A stretch of 32,720 nt of DNA from Candidatus Binatia bacterium (GTDB lineage: Bacteria > Desulfobacterota > Binatia > HRBIN30). The notes beneath the pieces were generated by a model. The model did not search any database, had not been told where the DNA came from, and was given only the letters and a program-made list of their open reading frames with translations. Location of the stretch: NCBI GenBank assembly GCA_036382395.1, contig DASVHW010000057.1, positions 1 to 32,720 on the forward strand, read 5' to 3'. Numbering within the stretch: the stretch's first letter is position 1; every line of letters begins with the position of its first letter. The position numbers were made by a program, and so were the translations under genes. Below, piece by piece: positions 22,657-31,048 of this stretch.

Positions 22657-23988
22657 TCACGTGGGCATGCCTTGCGGCAGGCCACGTCCGGCGAATTTGC
22701 TCATCTGCTTCATCACTTTTTTGGTTTGTACGAACTGCTTCAGGAAACGATTGACCTCGGTCACCGAGGTGCCGCTGCCGAGCGCGATGCGCTGGCGGCG
22801 GCTGCCGTTCAGGATCAAATGATTGCGGCGCTCCTCATTCGTCATCGAGCCGATGATGGCGTCTATGCGCTTGAGTTCCGTTTCGGCGGAACTCATGTCC
22901 AGACCCCGGGTGACCTTTTTCATCCCCGGAATCATTCCCAAGAGGTCGCCCATGGAGCCCATTTTGCGCAGGGTACGCAGCTGGTCGCGGAAGTCCTCCA
23001 GGGTGAATTCATTGCGCCGCAGCTTCTTTTGCAGCGCCAGGGCTTGTTTCTCGTCGTAGGCGCGTTCCACCTTCTCGACCAGGGTGAGCACATCCCCCAT
23101 GCCGAGAATCCGCGTCGCCATGCGGTCGGGATGAAAGAGCTCCAACGCATCGAGTTTCTCGCCGGTGCCGGCAAAGAGCACCGGCGCCCCCGTGACCGCC
23201 CGTACCGAGAGCGCGGCGCCGCCGCGGGCGTCGCCATCGAGTTTCGTGAGGATGACTCCGGTCAGGTCCAGGCGGCTGTGAAAACCGCTGGCCACGTTGA
23301 CCGCATCCTGGCCGGTCATGGCATCGACCACCAGGAGAATGTGGTGCGGGTGGATCGCGCCTTTGATCCGCTCGAGCTCATTCATCAGCCCGTCGTCGAT
23401 GTGCAGGCGTCCGGCGGTGTCGATCAGCAGGACGTCATGGCCATGGTTTTTGGCGAACGTGAGCGCGTCGCGGCTGACCGCTACCGGATCGGCCCCTTCG
23501 TGGGACGGGTGCACCCCGCAGTCGATCTGTTTTGCCAGTGTGGTGAGTTGCTCGATGGCTGCCGGGCGATAGACATCGGCCGGTACCAGGTACGGTGTGC
23601 GCCCGTGCTCTGTTTTCAAGTAGCGGGCAAGTTTCGCGATGGTGGTGGTTTTTCCCGACCCATGCAGGCCCACCAGCATGATTGCCACCGGTGGCGGGGC
23701 CGCCAAGTCGAGCCGCGTCGCGGCGCCACCCATGAGCGCAGCGAGTTCGGCATTGACGATCTTGATGAACTGCTGCTCCGGCGTGAGACTGGCGAGCACT
23801 GCCTGGCCCAGCGCCTTGTCGCGGACTCGGTCGGTGAAATCTTTGACGACCTGAAACTGTACGTCGGCTTCGAGCAACGCCAGGCGCACCTCACGTACGG
23901 CCTCTTCGATGTTCCGTTCCGTGATCTTGCCGATCCCGCGCAACTTTCGGATCGTCTGATCGAATTTCTCGCTCAGGGTATCAAACAT
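22657..23988 (-). CDS. ffh: Signal recognition particle protein Ffh
   Basis: The 443-residue GTPase has the N-domain helix bundle (about 1-90), the G-domain with G1 GLHGSGKTT (107-115), DTAGR and TKLDGDARGG, and the Met-rich M domain (about 300-435) including GMGDVLTLVEKVE and LLGMIPGMKK. Ffh with 4.5S RNA targets nascent membrane proteins to FtsY. It is the first gene of the operon ending in rplS. It lies 36 bases before rpsP. Confidence 0.98.
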   Translation of the reverse strand: MFDTLSEKFDQTIRKLRGIGKITERNIEEAVREVRLALLEADVQFQVVKDFTDRVRDKALGQAVLASLTPEQQFIKIVNAELAALMGGAATRLDLAAPPPVAIMLVGLHGSGKTTTIAKLARYLKTEHGRTPYLVPADVYRPAAIEQLTTLAKQIDCGVHPSHEGADPVAVSRDALTFAKNHGHDVLLIDTAGRLHIDDGLMNELERIKGAIHPHHILLVVDAMTGQDAVNVASGFHSRLDLTGVILTKLDGDARGGAALSVRAVTGAPVLFAGTGEKLDALELFHPDRMATRILGMGDVLTLVEKVERAYDEKQALALQKKLRRNEFTLEDFRDQLRTLRKMGSMGDLLGMIPGMKKVTRGLDMSSAETELKRIDAIIGSMTNEERRNHLILNGSRRQRIALGSGTSVTEVNRFLKQFVQTKKVMKQMSKFAGRGLPQGMPT

Positions 23989-24037
23989 GTCAGTTGGGCC
24001 CGCCGTAGCGGATAAAGCTCTCTTGGGAGCAGTCGAC

Positions 24038-24064
24038 GCTATAGAAAGCGGGACGGGTTGTCAA
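24038..24064 (-). promoter_or_regulatory. Candidate promoter of the ffh-rpsP-khpA-rimM-trmD-rplS operon
   Basis: On the minus strand TTGACA (24064-24059) is followed after 15 bases by TATAGC (24043-24038). The -35 is perfect and the -10 matches 4/6, but the spacer is short for sigma70. It ends about 50 bases upstream of the ffh ATG. Confidence 0.55.
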
Positions 24065-24077
24065 GAAACGGTCTGAG

Positions 24078-24104
24078 CGGGCCGGCGCGGTTGCGGCAGG
24101 CCCG
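24078..24104 (-). terminator. Weak hairpin downstream of the coiled-coil membrane protein gene
   Basis: CGGGCC and GGCCCG form a 6-bp stem around a 15-base loop between the stop of the gene at 24112 and the ffh -35. No U-tract follows. It is a plausible but unproven terminator. Confidence 0.3.
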
Positions 24105-24111
24105 ACCCGGC

Positions 24112-24441
24112 TTACGGATTCGCTGACGGTGCCGCCGCTTCAGCTGGCGCGGCGCATCGTGCCTGGAGATCCTGCAGGCGCTTTTCAACTTCCTTTTTGT
24201 CGCGGTCGATGATTGCCTTCTGGCTATTCAGCGTGTCGCGTTCCTTTTGCAGGATGTTGACCCGCTCCCCCAACTTCGCCACCTGCTCTTTGAGGGCACC
24301 GGCCTGGCCCCAAATCTGGTAGCCGATGAACAAACCCGCCAGCATGGCAACGAGCAAGACGACCCCGCGCTGTGCAAAGGTCCACACCTTTTCCTGTAGC
24401 TGCTTTTGCTCGGCGCTGTCTTCGGGGTTGGTCGGCTGCAT
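24112..24441 (-). CDS. Small membrane-anchored coiled-coil protein
   Basis: The 109-residue protein has one membrane helix (about 27-42, GVVLLVAMLAGLFIGY) followed by a heptad-like coiled coil (about 48-95: LKEQVAKLGERVNILQKERDTLNSQKAIIDRDKKEVEKRLQDL in parts) and an Ala/Pro-rich end. The topology resembles FtsB/FtsL-type or periplasmic tether proteins but no family is recognised. AAGGAG lies seven bases before the ATG. It shares the minus-strand direction with the gene at 24545 (103 bases upstream) and may be co-transcribed. Confidence 0.72.
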   Translation of the reverse strand: MQPTNPEDSAEQKQLQEKVWTFAQRGVVLLVAMLAGLFIGYQIWGQAGALKEQVAKLGERVNILQKERDTLNSQKAIIDRDKKEVEKRLQDLQARCAAPAEAAAPSANP

Positions 24442-24544
24442 CGTTGTCTCCTTTTGCGCACAGATACAGCGCCTGGATACCACAGGCCGCTGTCGAAGAA
24501 AAGCGATGCGAAGCCGCGCCTTGTCGGACGTTCCACCCGGCGGA

Positions 24545-24934
24545 TCAGGCGGCCCGCAGGGCTCCCGAGCGGTAGCGTTGGCGCCGATACGCCTCATGGT
24601 GCTCACGATTCCGCCAGCACCGCAAGGCGTGCCGGACCCCGGCGGGGTCGAGGCCGAACGTCTCACAGAGATTGACAAAGGAGAACGGCCAGTCCCAATC
24701 CGTGTCCAACACCCAGCGCTCCGCCTCCTCGAACTCCATTTGCCGGAGCGCGGAGGTGGGAGGCGCATTACGGCGATAGCAATCGATCCCATCTGCCAGC
24801 ACCGCCCACATCAAGGCACGCTCGCCGCACGCACGCCGCGGTCCTCCCTGCTGCGTCCAGAACTGCTCCGGCAATACGGCGTGAGCCCCCAACAACTCCT
24901 GCACTGCCGATTCGGCTGTTTCACCCCGGTACAT
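24545..24934 (-). CDS. Conserved-looking hypothetical protein, 129 residues
   Basis: The product MYRGETAESAVQELLGAH contains the segments EQFWTQQGGPRRACGERALMWAVLADGIDC (about 23-52 in part) and WDWPFSFVNLCETFGLDPAGVRHALRCW near the C-terminus. I associate this WPFSFVN...GLDPxxxRxxL pattern with small unnamed proteins of deltaproteobacterial genomes; the last part looks like a helix-turn-helix. Function is unknown; DNA binding is a guess. The ATG at 24934 follows GGAGG by seven bases, and a near-consensus promoter lies just upstream. Confidence 0.7.
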   Translation of the reverse strand: MYRGETAESAVQELLGAHAVLPEQFWTQQGGPRRACGERALMWAVLADGIDCYRRNAPPTSALRQMEFEEAERWVLDTDWDWPFSFVNLCETFGLDPAGVRHALRCWRNREHHEAYRRQRYRSGALRAA

Positions 24935-24959
24935 GGCTGTGCCTCCGTCCTTACAGTAC

Positions 24960-24988
24960 AGTATAAGCATGAGCAATTAACCTGCCAA
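24960..24988 (-). promoter_or_regulatory. Near-consensus sigma70 promoter of the gene at 24545-24934
   Basis: On the minus strand TTGGCA (24988-24983) is separated by exactly 17 bases from TATACT (24965-24960). This predicts a start near 24953 and a leader of about 18 bases carrying the GGAGG of the gene. Confidence 0.65.
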
Positions 24989-25062
24989 GGCACCTGGCTT
25001 GGGATACCGAGGTTCACGCCCGGTGGTCGGTGACGGTATCGTTGCTCGGTTCCAGAGACCCG

Positions 25063-25935
25063 CTATCTACGCGCCAGTGCGTGGTCGACCATTTGGCGAT
25101 ACAGGCGCTGCAGGCGTTGCGTGCGGGCGCCCACCTGGCCATTGCCGATACTCCGGGTGTCGACCGCAATGATCGGGACCACCTCCACCAGCGAAGAGGT
25201 GATGAACGCCTCGTCGGCATCGAGCAGATCGTGCGTGGTCAGCGGCCGCTCGGTGACACGCAGTCCGTCGGCGACCGCCGCTTCCATGATCAGCCGCCGC
25301 GTCAGGCCCGGCAGGACACCGCCAGGGGGCGGAGTGAGCAGCTGCGTGTGCCGCCAGACGAAGATGTTGCTGGTGGTGCCTTCGGTGACCAGCCCGTCAG
25401 CATTGACGAACAGTCCCTCAAAGGCTCCGTGGCGCGCGGCAATCACCTTCCCCAGCACCGCCGGCAAGTAGTTCAAGACCTTGTGCTCGACTAAAACGCC
25501 GTGGCGCGCAAACGGCAGCAGCGCGACCCGGGCGCCGCGCCGTTGCGCTTTGGCGATCGTTGGGTGCAGTGGGCCGGCGCTGATGATGAGCGTCGGATGG
25601 AGGCGCGATGGCGGTAACAAGGTGGGCGCCGCCACCCCACGCGTGACGGTGATCCGCACCCAGGCATCGGTGTCCAGAAGCTTGTTGCGCCGCAGCAACG
25701 CCACGATGTCTTTCTGCCAGGGTTGGCGGGGCAAGCCGATGCCAAGAAACGAAGCTGAAGCTTGCAGGCGGGAGAGATGCTCATCCAGCCCGAAGGGGCT
25801 ACCCTTGTAAGCCCGCAAGGTCTCGAACAGGCCGTCGCCGTACAGCAGGCCACGGTCGAACACACTGATCTGGGCACGTGACGCGGCGAGCAGCCGACCA
25901 TTGAGGTGGACAAACTGGGGTGTGGAAACCTTCAT
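25063..25935 (-). CDS. pabC: Aminodeoxychorismate lyase (class IV aminotransferase fold)
   Basis: The 290-residue PLP enzyme has the fold-type IV pattern: SVFDRGLLYGDGLFETLRAY (24-43), the cofactor Lys K152 in HKVLNYLPAV, and E185 in LVTEGTTSNIFVW. These features suit PabC, IlvE or D-amino acid transaminase; PabC is preferred because the gene overlaps the pabB stop by four bases. PabC releases pyruvate from 4-amino-4-deoxychorismate to give p-aminobenzoate for folate. Confidence 0.88.
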   Translation of the reverse strand: MKVSTPQFVHLNGRLLAASRAQISVFDRGLLYGDGLFETLRAYKGSPFGLDEHLSRLQASASFLGIGLPRQPWQKDIVALLRRNKLLDTDAWVRITVTRGVAAPTLLPPSRLHPTLIISAGPLHPTIAKAQRRGARVALLPFARHGVLVEHKVLNYLPAVLGKVIAARHGAFEGLFVNADGLVTEGTTSNIFVWRHTQLLTPPPGGVLPGLTRRLIMEAAVADGLRVTERPLTTHDLLDADEAFITSSLVEVVPIIAVDTRSIGNGQVGARTQRLQRLYRQMVDHALARR

Positions 25936-27290
25936 GGCGCTGCCGCCGCCGACACCGCCGCAAAGAACGGGCGTGCTTTCAGCAGCGTTTCCTCGTACTC
26001 GCAGTCGGCGATCGAGTCGGCCACGATGCCACCACCAGCATGGTAGGTTAACTGACCGGGGGTGGCAATCGCAGTGCGGATCGCCAGATTGAAAACGGCT
26101 GCGCCATCGTAACCGATGTAGCCGATGGCGCCGGTGTAAAATCCACGGCCGACCGGTTCCAACTCGTCGATGATTTCCATGGCGCGAACTTTGGGGGCGC
26201 CGGTGATCGATCCCCCGGGGAACGTTGCCCGCAACACCTCTGCCAGCTGCGTTCCGGGGCGCAGTTGGCCGCTGACCTTCGATACCAGATGGTGCAGGCT
26301 CGGAAATGTTTCCACCCGTGCGAAGTGCTCGACCCGTACGCTGCCCGTCCGGCAGATTCTGCCGAGGTCGTTGCGCTCCAGATCCACGATCATCAGGTGT
26401 TCGGCGCGCTCCTTGGCGCTGCGCTCCAATTCCTCAATGAGGCACTGATCACTGCGCCGGTCGGCGCCGCGTGGCCGCGTCCCCTTGATGGGAAAGGTGG
26501 CAAGGGTATCGCCGTGCCGCATCAGCAAACATTCAGGCGAGTTCGAGACGAGGATGAAGTCCCCGGCGTCGAGGTAGGCTCCGAAGGGCACCGTGTGCCG
26601 CTGCAGTGCCGCGAACACTGCCGCGGGCGGTGGCGGATCGCGGACCACAAAGCGCTGCGACAGGTTGATTTGATATACGTCACCGGCGGCGATGTATTCC
26701 AGTGCCGCCGCCACGGCGCTGAGATATTGCGCCTTGGTGACATCCGAGAACGTGCGAGGACGCACGCTGGTGCTCCGGCACGGCCTCGCTACGGCTCCGC
26801 GCCGCTCGATCTCTGCGGCGATGTCTTGCAGCGCGGCCGGCGAGCGCGGAGAGACGAGCCGGAAACGCCGATCGAGGTATGAGTACCACAGCAGCCAGTC
26901 GTAAAACGCCGCATAGAGAACGGGTACGGCGAGATCGTTGCGCCGCGGCCCGGGCCGGGGCTCGACCCAGTGGCGGAGGTCGTAGTTGAGGGCCGCGACC
27001 ACGGCGGCCCCGCGCGCACCAGCGCCCGCCCGCGGCGCCCAATGGGCGTGGAAGCGGTCGAGCAGGTCGAGAGGGTGGCCCTCCCATCGGTGCGGCTTGC
27101 CGTCATCCATGCACGCGTCGCCGTTGGATTCGACGCGCAACGTGGCGCGCGGACGGAAGCCCAACATGGCGTCGCCCGTGCCCCAGGATCTCCGGTCGCC
27201 GCCGTCGAGTACGACGACGCCGGGCTGATCGGCGCAGCGCGCCAGCAACGCCGTCGGTGACAGCGCTAGCTCGACTTCTTGTGTCGTCAT
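25932..27290 (-). CDS. pabB: Aminodeoxychorismate synthase component I
   Basis: The 452-residue chorismate-binding enzyme shows AAGDVYQINLSQRF (201-214), PIKGTRPRG (267-275) with the PabB-type Lys K269, LMIVDLERNDLGRI, FPGGSITGAPKVRAMEII (357-374) and TYHAGGGIVADS. The Lys in PIKGT distinguishes PabB from anthranilate synthase TrpE (usually PIAGT). It aminates chorismate to 4-amino-4-deoxychorismate using ammonia from PabA; no pabA is in the window. The ATG at 27290 has AGGA upstream. The open frame runs back to 28217 only as a shadow of the opposite HtrA-like gene. Confidence 0.93.
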   Translation of the reverse strand: MTTQEVELALSPTALLARCADQPGVVVLDGGDRRSWGTGDAMLGFRPRATLRVESNGDACMDDGKPHRWEGHPLDLLDRFHAHWAPRAGAGARGAAVVAALNYDLRHWVEPRPGPRRNDLAVPVLYAAFYDWLLWYSYLDRRFRLVSPRSPAALQDIAAEIERRGAVARPCRSTSVRPRTFSDVTKAQYLSAVAAALEYIAAGDVYQINLSQRFVVRDPPPPAAVFAALQRHTVPFGAYLDAGDFILVSNSPECLLMRHGDTLATFPIKGTRPRGADRRSDQCLIEELERSAKERAEHLMIVDLERNDLGRICRTGSVRVEHFARVETFPSLHHLVSKVSGQLRPGTQLAEVLRATFPGGSITGAPKVRAMEIIDELEPVGRGFYTGAIGYIGYDGAAVFNLAIRTAIATPGQLTYHAGGGIVADSIADCEYEETLLKARPFFAAVSAAAAP

Positions 27291-27386
27291 GCTATTCCTG
27301 CTGTGGAAAGCGAGCCCTTGTAACGGGGACTCCGCAGAGTTGCAACCGACCAAGCCGCGCACGCATCGGAACCCACTGCCTGTCGT

Positions 27387-28286
27387 ATGAACGCCTCGGT
27401 GAAACTGATCGAACTCGTCCTCCCCGCCACCGTGGCGCTCAAGGCGACAGTTCCGGAAGAGCACCCGTCGGTGGGGTTTCTCGGGAGGGAACGCTTCGGG
27501 AGCGGTGTGGTCATTGATTCGGCAGGCCTCATCCTGACCGTAAACTACGTGGTCATGGGCGCACGCACGGTCGAGGTCACACTGCTCGATGACACGACCG
27601 TAGAGGCCCCCGTGGTGGCGCAAGATTTCGCCAGCGGCATCGCTGTGGTTGACATGGGCATGAAAGGACTGTCGGCCTTGAGGCTCGGCCGAACCTCCGA
27701 GCTCTCGGTTGGGCAGGAGATTTTCATCGCGGCGGCCGTGGGAGGAGACAAGCGCCGGGCAAACAACGGGGCGATCACGTCGCTGGGGGCGTTCGACGCG
27801 TATTGGGAGTACTCGTTGGACCCCGCGATTACCACCACGGCGATGAATCCCGGCCTTGGCGGTGCGCCGTTGCTCGACATGACGGGGCGTGTCGCTGGGA
27901 TCGTTTCTTTGGATCTCGGCGAGGTCGGCCACTTCAGCCTGGCGATTCCGGTCGAGCATTTCGCCGACCACCGCGAGGAATTGCTGCGCCATGGCCGCCG
28001 GGTGTCGCGAGCGGCGCGCGCATGGATCGGTTTCTATTGTTACACCTTCCGTGATCACGTGGTCATCGCCGGCCTCCTCCCAGGTACACCCGGTGACCAG
28101 GCCGGGCTCAAGCCGGGCGATGTGGTCATGGCCGTCGACGACCAGCGCGTCGCTGGCCGCCACGAACTCTATGTCTATCTGTGGGCGCATTCGCCGGGAG
28201 AGATCATCAACTTTCACGTCTTCCGGAACAACGGCGTCGAGCAGGTAGCCGTGCCTGCCGGGAACGCCGAGGAATTCTTCGCGTAG
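27387..28286 (+). CDS. HtrA/DegP-like protein with all catalytic residues lost (pseudoprotease) plus PDZ
   Basis: The 299-residue protein has the trypsin-like HtrA fold signature without its triad. GSGVVIDSAGLILTVNYVV (38-56) has Tyr54 where HtrA has His (TNNHVV). DFASGIAVV (80-88) has Gly84 where HtrA has Asp (TDLAVL). NPGLGGAPLL (154-163) has Gly158 where the catalytic Ser stands (GNSGGPL). The C-terminal PDZ domain (about 212-290, ITAGLLPGTPGDQAGLKPGDVV-like) is intact. No signal peptide is evident, so it may be cytoplasmic. It probably binds peptides or proteins rather than cutting them. The ATP-grasp gene begins 47 bases downstream. Divergent from pabB. No clear Shine-Dalgarno before the ATG. 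Confidence 0.85.
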   Translation: MNASVKLIELVLPATVALKATVPEEHPSVGFLGRERFGSGVVIDSAGLILTVNYVVMGARTVEVTLLDDTTVEAPVVAQDFASGIAVVDMGMKGLSALRLGRTSELSVGQEIFIAAAVGGDKRRANNGAITSLGAFDAYWEYSLDPAITTTAMNPGLGGAPLLDMTGRVAGIVSLDLGEVGHFSLAIPVEHFADHREELLRHGRRVSRAARAWIGFYCYTFRDHVVIAGLLPGTPGDQAGLKPGDVVMAVDDQRVAGRHELYVYLWAHSPGEIINFHVFRNNGVEQVAVPAGNAEEFFA

Positions 28287-28333
28287 GCCAGCGCCATGCT
28301 GCTGTCGCTTTTCTCAGCTGCACCCCGGTGCGT

Positions 28334-29320
28334 ATGATTGCGTGCGTTTACGGGAAAGCCTTCGCCCCGTTTGTGGAAGAGGTGGCGTATGACCTGTGCG
28401 CCGCCGTCGCGGCGGCGGGCGGCGAGATGCGGGCTTTCACGCTCGAGGCGGCGATGGCTGATCCGGGATGCGGGGCGAACGTGCACCGGCTGTACGTGCT
28501 GCCGTTCGATGCGCCACCGCCAACCGCACCAGCCGAGATCATTCGGGAGATCTTCCCCAACGCCGAGCTGGTCAACAGCTTCGCGGTGCAGGACCTCTCC
28601 TGGGACAAGATCGCGACGCAGGAACTCTTGCTGGATCGTGGCGTTCCGGTGCCCGACACTTTGGTGAGTTCGGAGCCGGCCGACGTCCACCACTTCGTTC
28701 ACCAACACGGATTCGCGATTCTGAAGGAACGCCATTCCTGCGGCGGGCAGGGCCATATCGTTCTGTGGTTTGAGGGCGAAGACCTGGTCGGTGACTGCGG
28801 CAGCCATCAGTACCAGATGGATTTGGTCCCCCACGGCCAACGGCGACTGGAGGGCGTGCGCCTGATTTATCCCGGGCCTTTCTACGTCCAACGTCTGATA
28901 GCGGACATCGGGATCCACCGCATGTCGCCCGGCCAGGTGCTGCGGGCCTACATCGTCGACAGCCAGATCGCTTTCTGGACCGAGCGCTACCGCGACCGCT
29001 ATGACCGCCCCTCAGACTGGATCATCAACGTCGGCCTAGGGGCGCGGTACCGCTTCCTGCAAAACATCAGCGAGGAGGCGAAGAAGATCGCTGTCCGCAG
29101 CGCTGAGGTCACCGGCATGCGTGTCGGCGTCGTTGATCTGATCCGTACGGGCAGCATGGGTCCCTATGTCCTCGAGGTGGATACCGACGGCCACCACATG
29201 CTCATCGACCGCCAGTTCAAGCACATTCCGGATTACCGTGACTTCTTCAATTTCGAGCGCTTCATCGCGGAAGCCTTGCTGGCCGAGCCAGTGATCCCAA
29301 AGCGGCCGCAGGCACGCTAA
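28334..29320 (+). CDS. ATP-grasp family protein (RimK-like)
   Basis: The 328-residue protein has an ATP-grasp core: ILKERHSCGGQGHIVLWF (129-146) with K131 and the Gly-rich loop, FYVQRLI (183-189), VLRAYIVD (202-209) and GVVDLI...YVLEVDTD (265-285). Such enzymes join a carboxylate to an amine or thiol via an acyl phosphate (RimK, glutathione synthetase-type). The usual metal-binding E-x-N is E281-V-D283 here, a mild change. The N-terminal pre-grasp half (MIACVYGKAFAPFVEEVAY) is not recognised. The ATG at 28334 gives the conserved start; upstream open sequence is a shadow of the HtrA-like gene. Neighbour context hints at a functional link with the pseudoprotease. Substrate unknown. Confidence 0.85.
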   Translation: MIACVYGKAFAPFVEEVAYDLCAAVAAAGGEMRAFTLEAAMADPGCGANVHRLYVLPFDAPPPTAPAEIIREIFPNAELVNSFAVQDLSWDKIATQELLLDRGVPVPDTLVSSEPADVHHFVHQHGFAILKERHSCGGQGHIVLWFEGEDLVGDCGSHQYQMDLVPHGQRRLEGVRLIYPGPFYVQRLIADIGIHRMSPGQVLRAYIVDSQIAFWTERYRDRYDRPSDWIINVGLGARYRFLQNISEEAKKIAVRSAEVTGMRVGVVDLIRTGSMGPYVLEVDTDGHHMLIDRQFKHIPDYRDFFNFERFIAEALLAEPVIPKRPQAR

Positions 29321-29436
29321 GGGAGTGACCCTGCCCGGGCAGACCTCCGCGATCGGCCGCTGCCGTTTTGACTCGCCGGGGCGTCGATGCTACTTGCCGG
29401 CCGAGGCGTCGAGGCGGGAAGTTCAAGGAGGTCTTC

Positions 29437-29961
29437 ATGAAGCCATTCATTCTTCCGAGTGCGTTGGCAGCCATGCTCTTCCTGGCGGGATTTGCCGCGG
29501 CCCAGAGTGCCGTGGAACCCGTGAATTTCTCGAAGTTGCTGCCCTTCCTGCCCGACAAGGTTGAAGGCTTCGTGCCGGGGAAGCCCCAGGGCTCCACCAC
29601 CTCGGCCATGGGCTTCAAACTGACGGAGGTCTCGCGCTCCTACCACAAGGGCAAGGGGGACTCCGAGGAGACGGTCAGCGTCAAGATCACCGACGGCGCG
29701 GGCAACCAGTTCTTCGCCGCGGCGCAGGCGGCGATCGCGCAGTTCAGCAATGAAAGCACGGAGGGCTACGAGAAGGGGTTTACGCTCGACGGCTACCCGG
29801 CGATCGAGAAATACACCACTGAAAGCAAGGACGGGTCGCTGCGCGTGTTTGTCGCCGGCCGGTATCTGGTGGAAATCGAGGTCAACAGTCTTGAGAGCAA
29901 AGCGCTGCAAGAGTGGTGGAAGAAGATCGACGCCAAGAAGCTGTCGGACCTGAAGGCGTAG
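29437..29961 (+). CDS. Exported hypothetical protein, 174 residues
   Basis: The product has a Sec signal peptide (MKPFILPSALAAMLFLAGFAAAQ, cleavage about residue 22) and a soluble mature part rich in Lys/Glu: LPFLPDKVEGFVPGKPQGSTTS, YHKGKGDSEETVSVKITD, and AIEKYTTESKDGSLRVFVAGRYLVEIEV. It lacks Cys and membrane segments, suggesting a periplasmic protein. No named family is recognised. AAGGAGGT about five bases before the ATG is an excellent ribosome binding site. glpX follows 97 bases later. Confidence 0.7.
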   Translation: MKPFILPSALAAMLFLAGFAAAQSAVEPVNFSKLLPFLPDKVEGFVPGKPQGSTTSAMGFKLTEVSRSYHKGKGDSEETVSVKITDGAGNQFFAAAQAAIAQFSNESTEGYEKGFTLDGYPAIEKYTTESKDGSLRVFVAGRYLVEIEVNSLESKALQEWWKKIDAKKLSDLKA

Positions 29962-30058
29962 GGTCGGCAGAGCAGCGCTGCCCTTCGAGCGGGGTATGGC
30001 GCGGACACATTGCTGCTCCGCGCCCGATGTGCGAGTAGAACGATAGGGGGTAAGGCGT

Positions 30059-31036
30059 ATGGCCATGGAGAATCTGCTGTCGCGTGAGTTCTTGCGGGTC
30101 GTCGAGGAGGCTGCCATCGCTGCGGCCCGGACGATGGGGAAGGGGGACCGGCATGGGTCAGACCAGGTTGCGGTCGAGGCCATGCGGGAAGCGATGGACA
30201 CACTGCCGATGCGCGGCACGGTGGTCATCGGCGAAGGCGAACGAGACGAGGCGCCGATGTTGTTCATCGGCGAGAAGGTCGGCCGCAATGAGGCTGACGA
30301 CATCGAAGTCGACATCGCCGTCGATCCACTCGAAGGCACGAACCTGTGTGCTACCGGCTCACCCGGCGCCATCGCGGTGCTGGCCGCCTCCAACCGCGGC
30401 GGCCTCTTGCACGCCCCGGATTGCTACATGGAGAAGATCATCGTCGGGCCCGCTGCCAAGGGCGCGATCCACCTCGACGCCCCGGTGGCGGAGAATCTCA
30501 AGGCCATTGCCAACCGGCTGCATCGCTCCGTCAAGGATCTGGTGGTGATCGTGCTCGATCGGCCGCGCCACGAGAATCTGATCGAAGACATCCGCAGCGC
30601 CGGTGCCCGCATCCGCCTCATCGGCGACGGTGATCTCGGAGCCGGCATCTCGGCTGCCGTGCGCCGCACCAACGTACATGCCGTCATGGGAACCGGTGGC
30701 GCGCCGGAAGGCGTGCTGACGGCGGCCGCCCTGCGTTGCCTCAACGGCAGCATGCAGGCTCGCCTGGTGCCGACCAAGGAAGGGCAAGAGGAGCGCATGA
30801 AGGCCATGGGAATCTCCGATCCCAAGCGCATTTACACGGAGCGCGACTTGGCCCCCGGCCCCGACATTATCTTTGCGGCCAGCGGCGTGACCGACGGCAG
30901 CCTGCTGCGCGGCGTGCGCTTTTTCGGCCACGGCTTTCGCACCAACTCGTTGGTGATGGCCCTGCAAGACCGGATGATCCGCTTCGTCGATACCGTCCGG
31001 CTCGATGGCGCGGCGGACGTGGTGGTGGAATTCTAG
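30059..31036 (+). CDS. glpX: Class II fructose-1,6-bisphosphatase GlpX
   Basis: The 325-residue protein has the GlpX motifs: AAAIAAART-like helix with [17 protein letters not shown] (27-43), [16 protein letters not shown] (53-68), the metal/phosphate site DPLEGTNL (89-96) and [15 protein letters not shown]. It hydrolyses fructose 1,6-bisphosphate in gluconeogenesis or the Calvin cycle. The ATG at 30059 follows TAAGG; the Met at codon 3 is an alternative. The stop lies 164 bases before the convergent miaB stop, with a small GC hairpin between. Confidence 0.96.
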   Translation: MAMENLLSREFLRVVEEAAIAAARTMGKGDRHGSDQVAVEAMREAMDTLPMRGTVVIGEGERDEAPMLFIGEKVGRNEADDIEVDIAVDPLEGTNLCATGSPGAIAVLAASNRGGLLHAPDCYMEKIIVGPAAKGAIHLDAPVAENLKAIANRLHRSVKDLVVIVLDRPRHENLIEDIRSAGARIRLIGDGDLGAGISAAVRRTNVHAVMGTGGAPEGVLTAAALRCLNGSMQARLVPTKEGQEERMKAMGISDPKRIYTERDLAPGPDIIFAASGVTDGSLLRGVRFFGHGFRTNSLVMALQDRMIRFVDTVRLDGAADVVVEF

Positions 31037-31048
31037 GGGCTGCGCCCC
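31036..31048 (+). terminator. Short GC hairpin immediately after the glpX stop
   Basis: GGGGC-TGC-GCCCC directly follows the glpX stop codon. The stem is five perfect GC pairs with a 3-base loop and no U-tract. It is part of a 21-base element repeated at 31180-31200. Confidence 0.4.

Noticed and set aside
22624-24015. Long plus-strand open frame of 463 codons
   Set aside because: Antisense to ffh in its whole length, with no recognisable motif.
27291-28217. N-terminal extension of pabB by 309 codons
   Set aside because: It is antisense to the HtrA-like gene and has no similarity to PabA or glutamine amidotransferases; the ATG at 27290 with a ribosome binding site fits PabB length.
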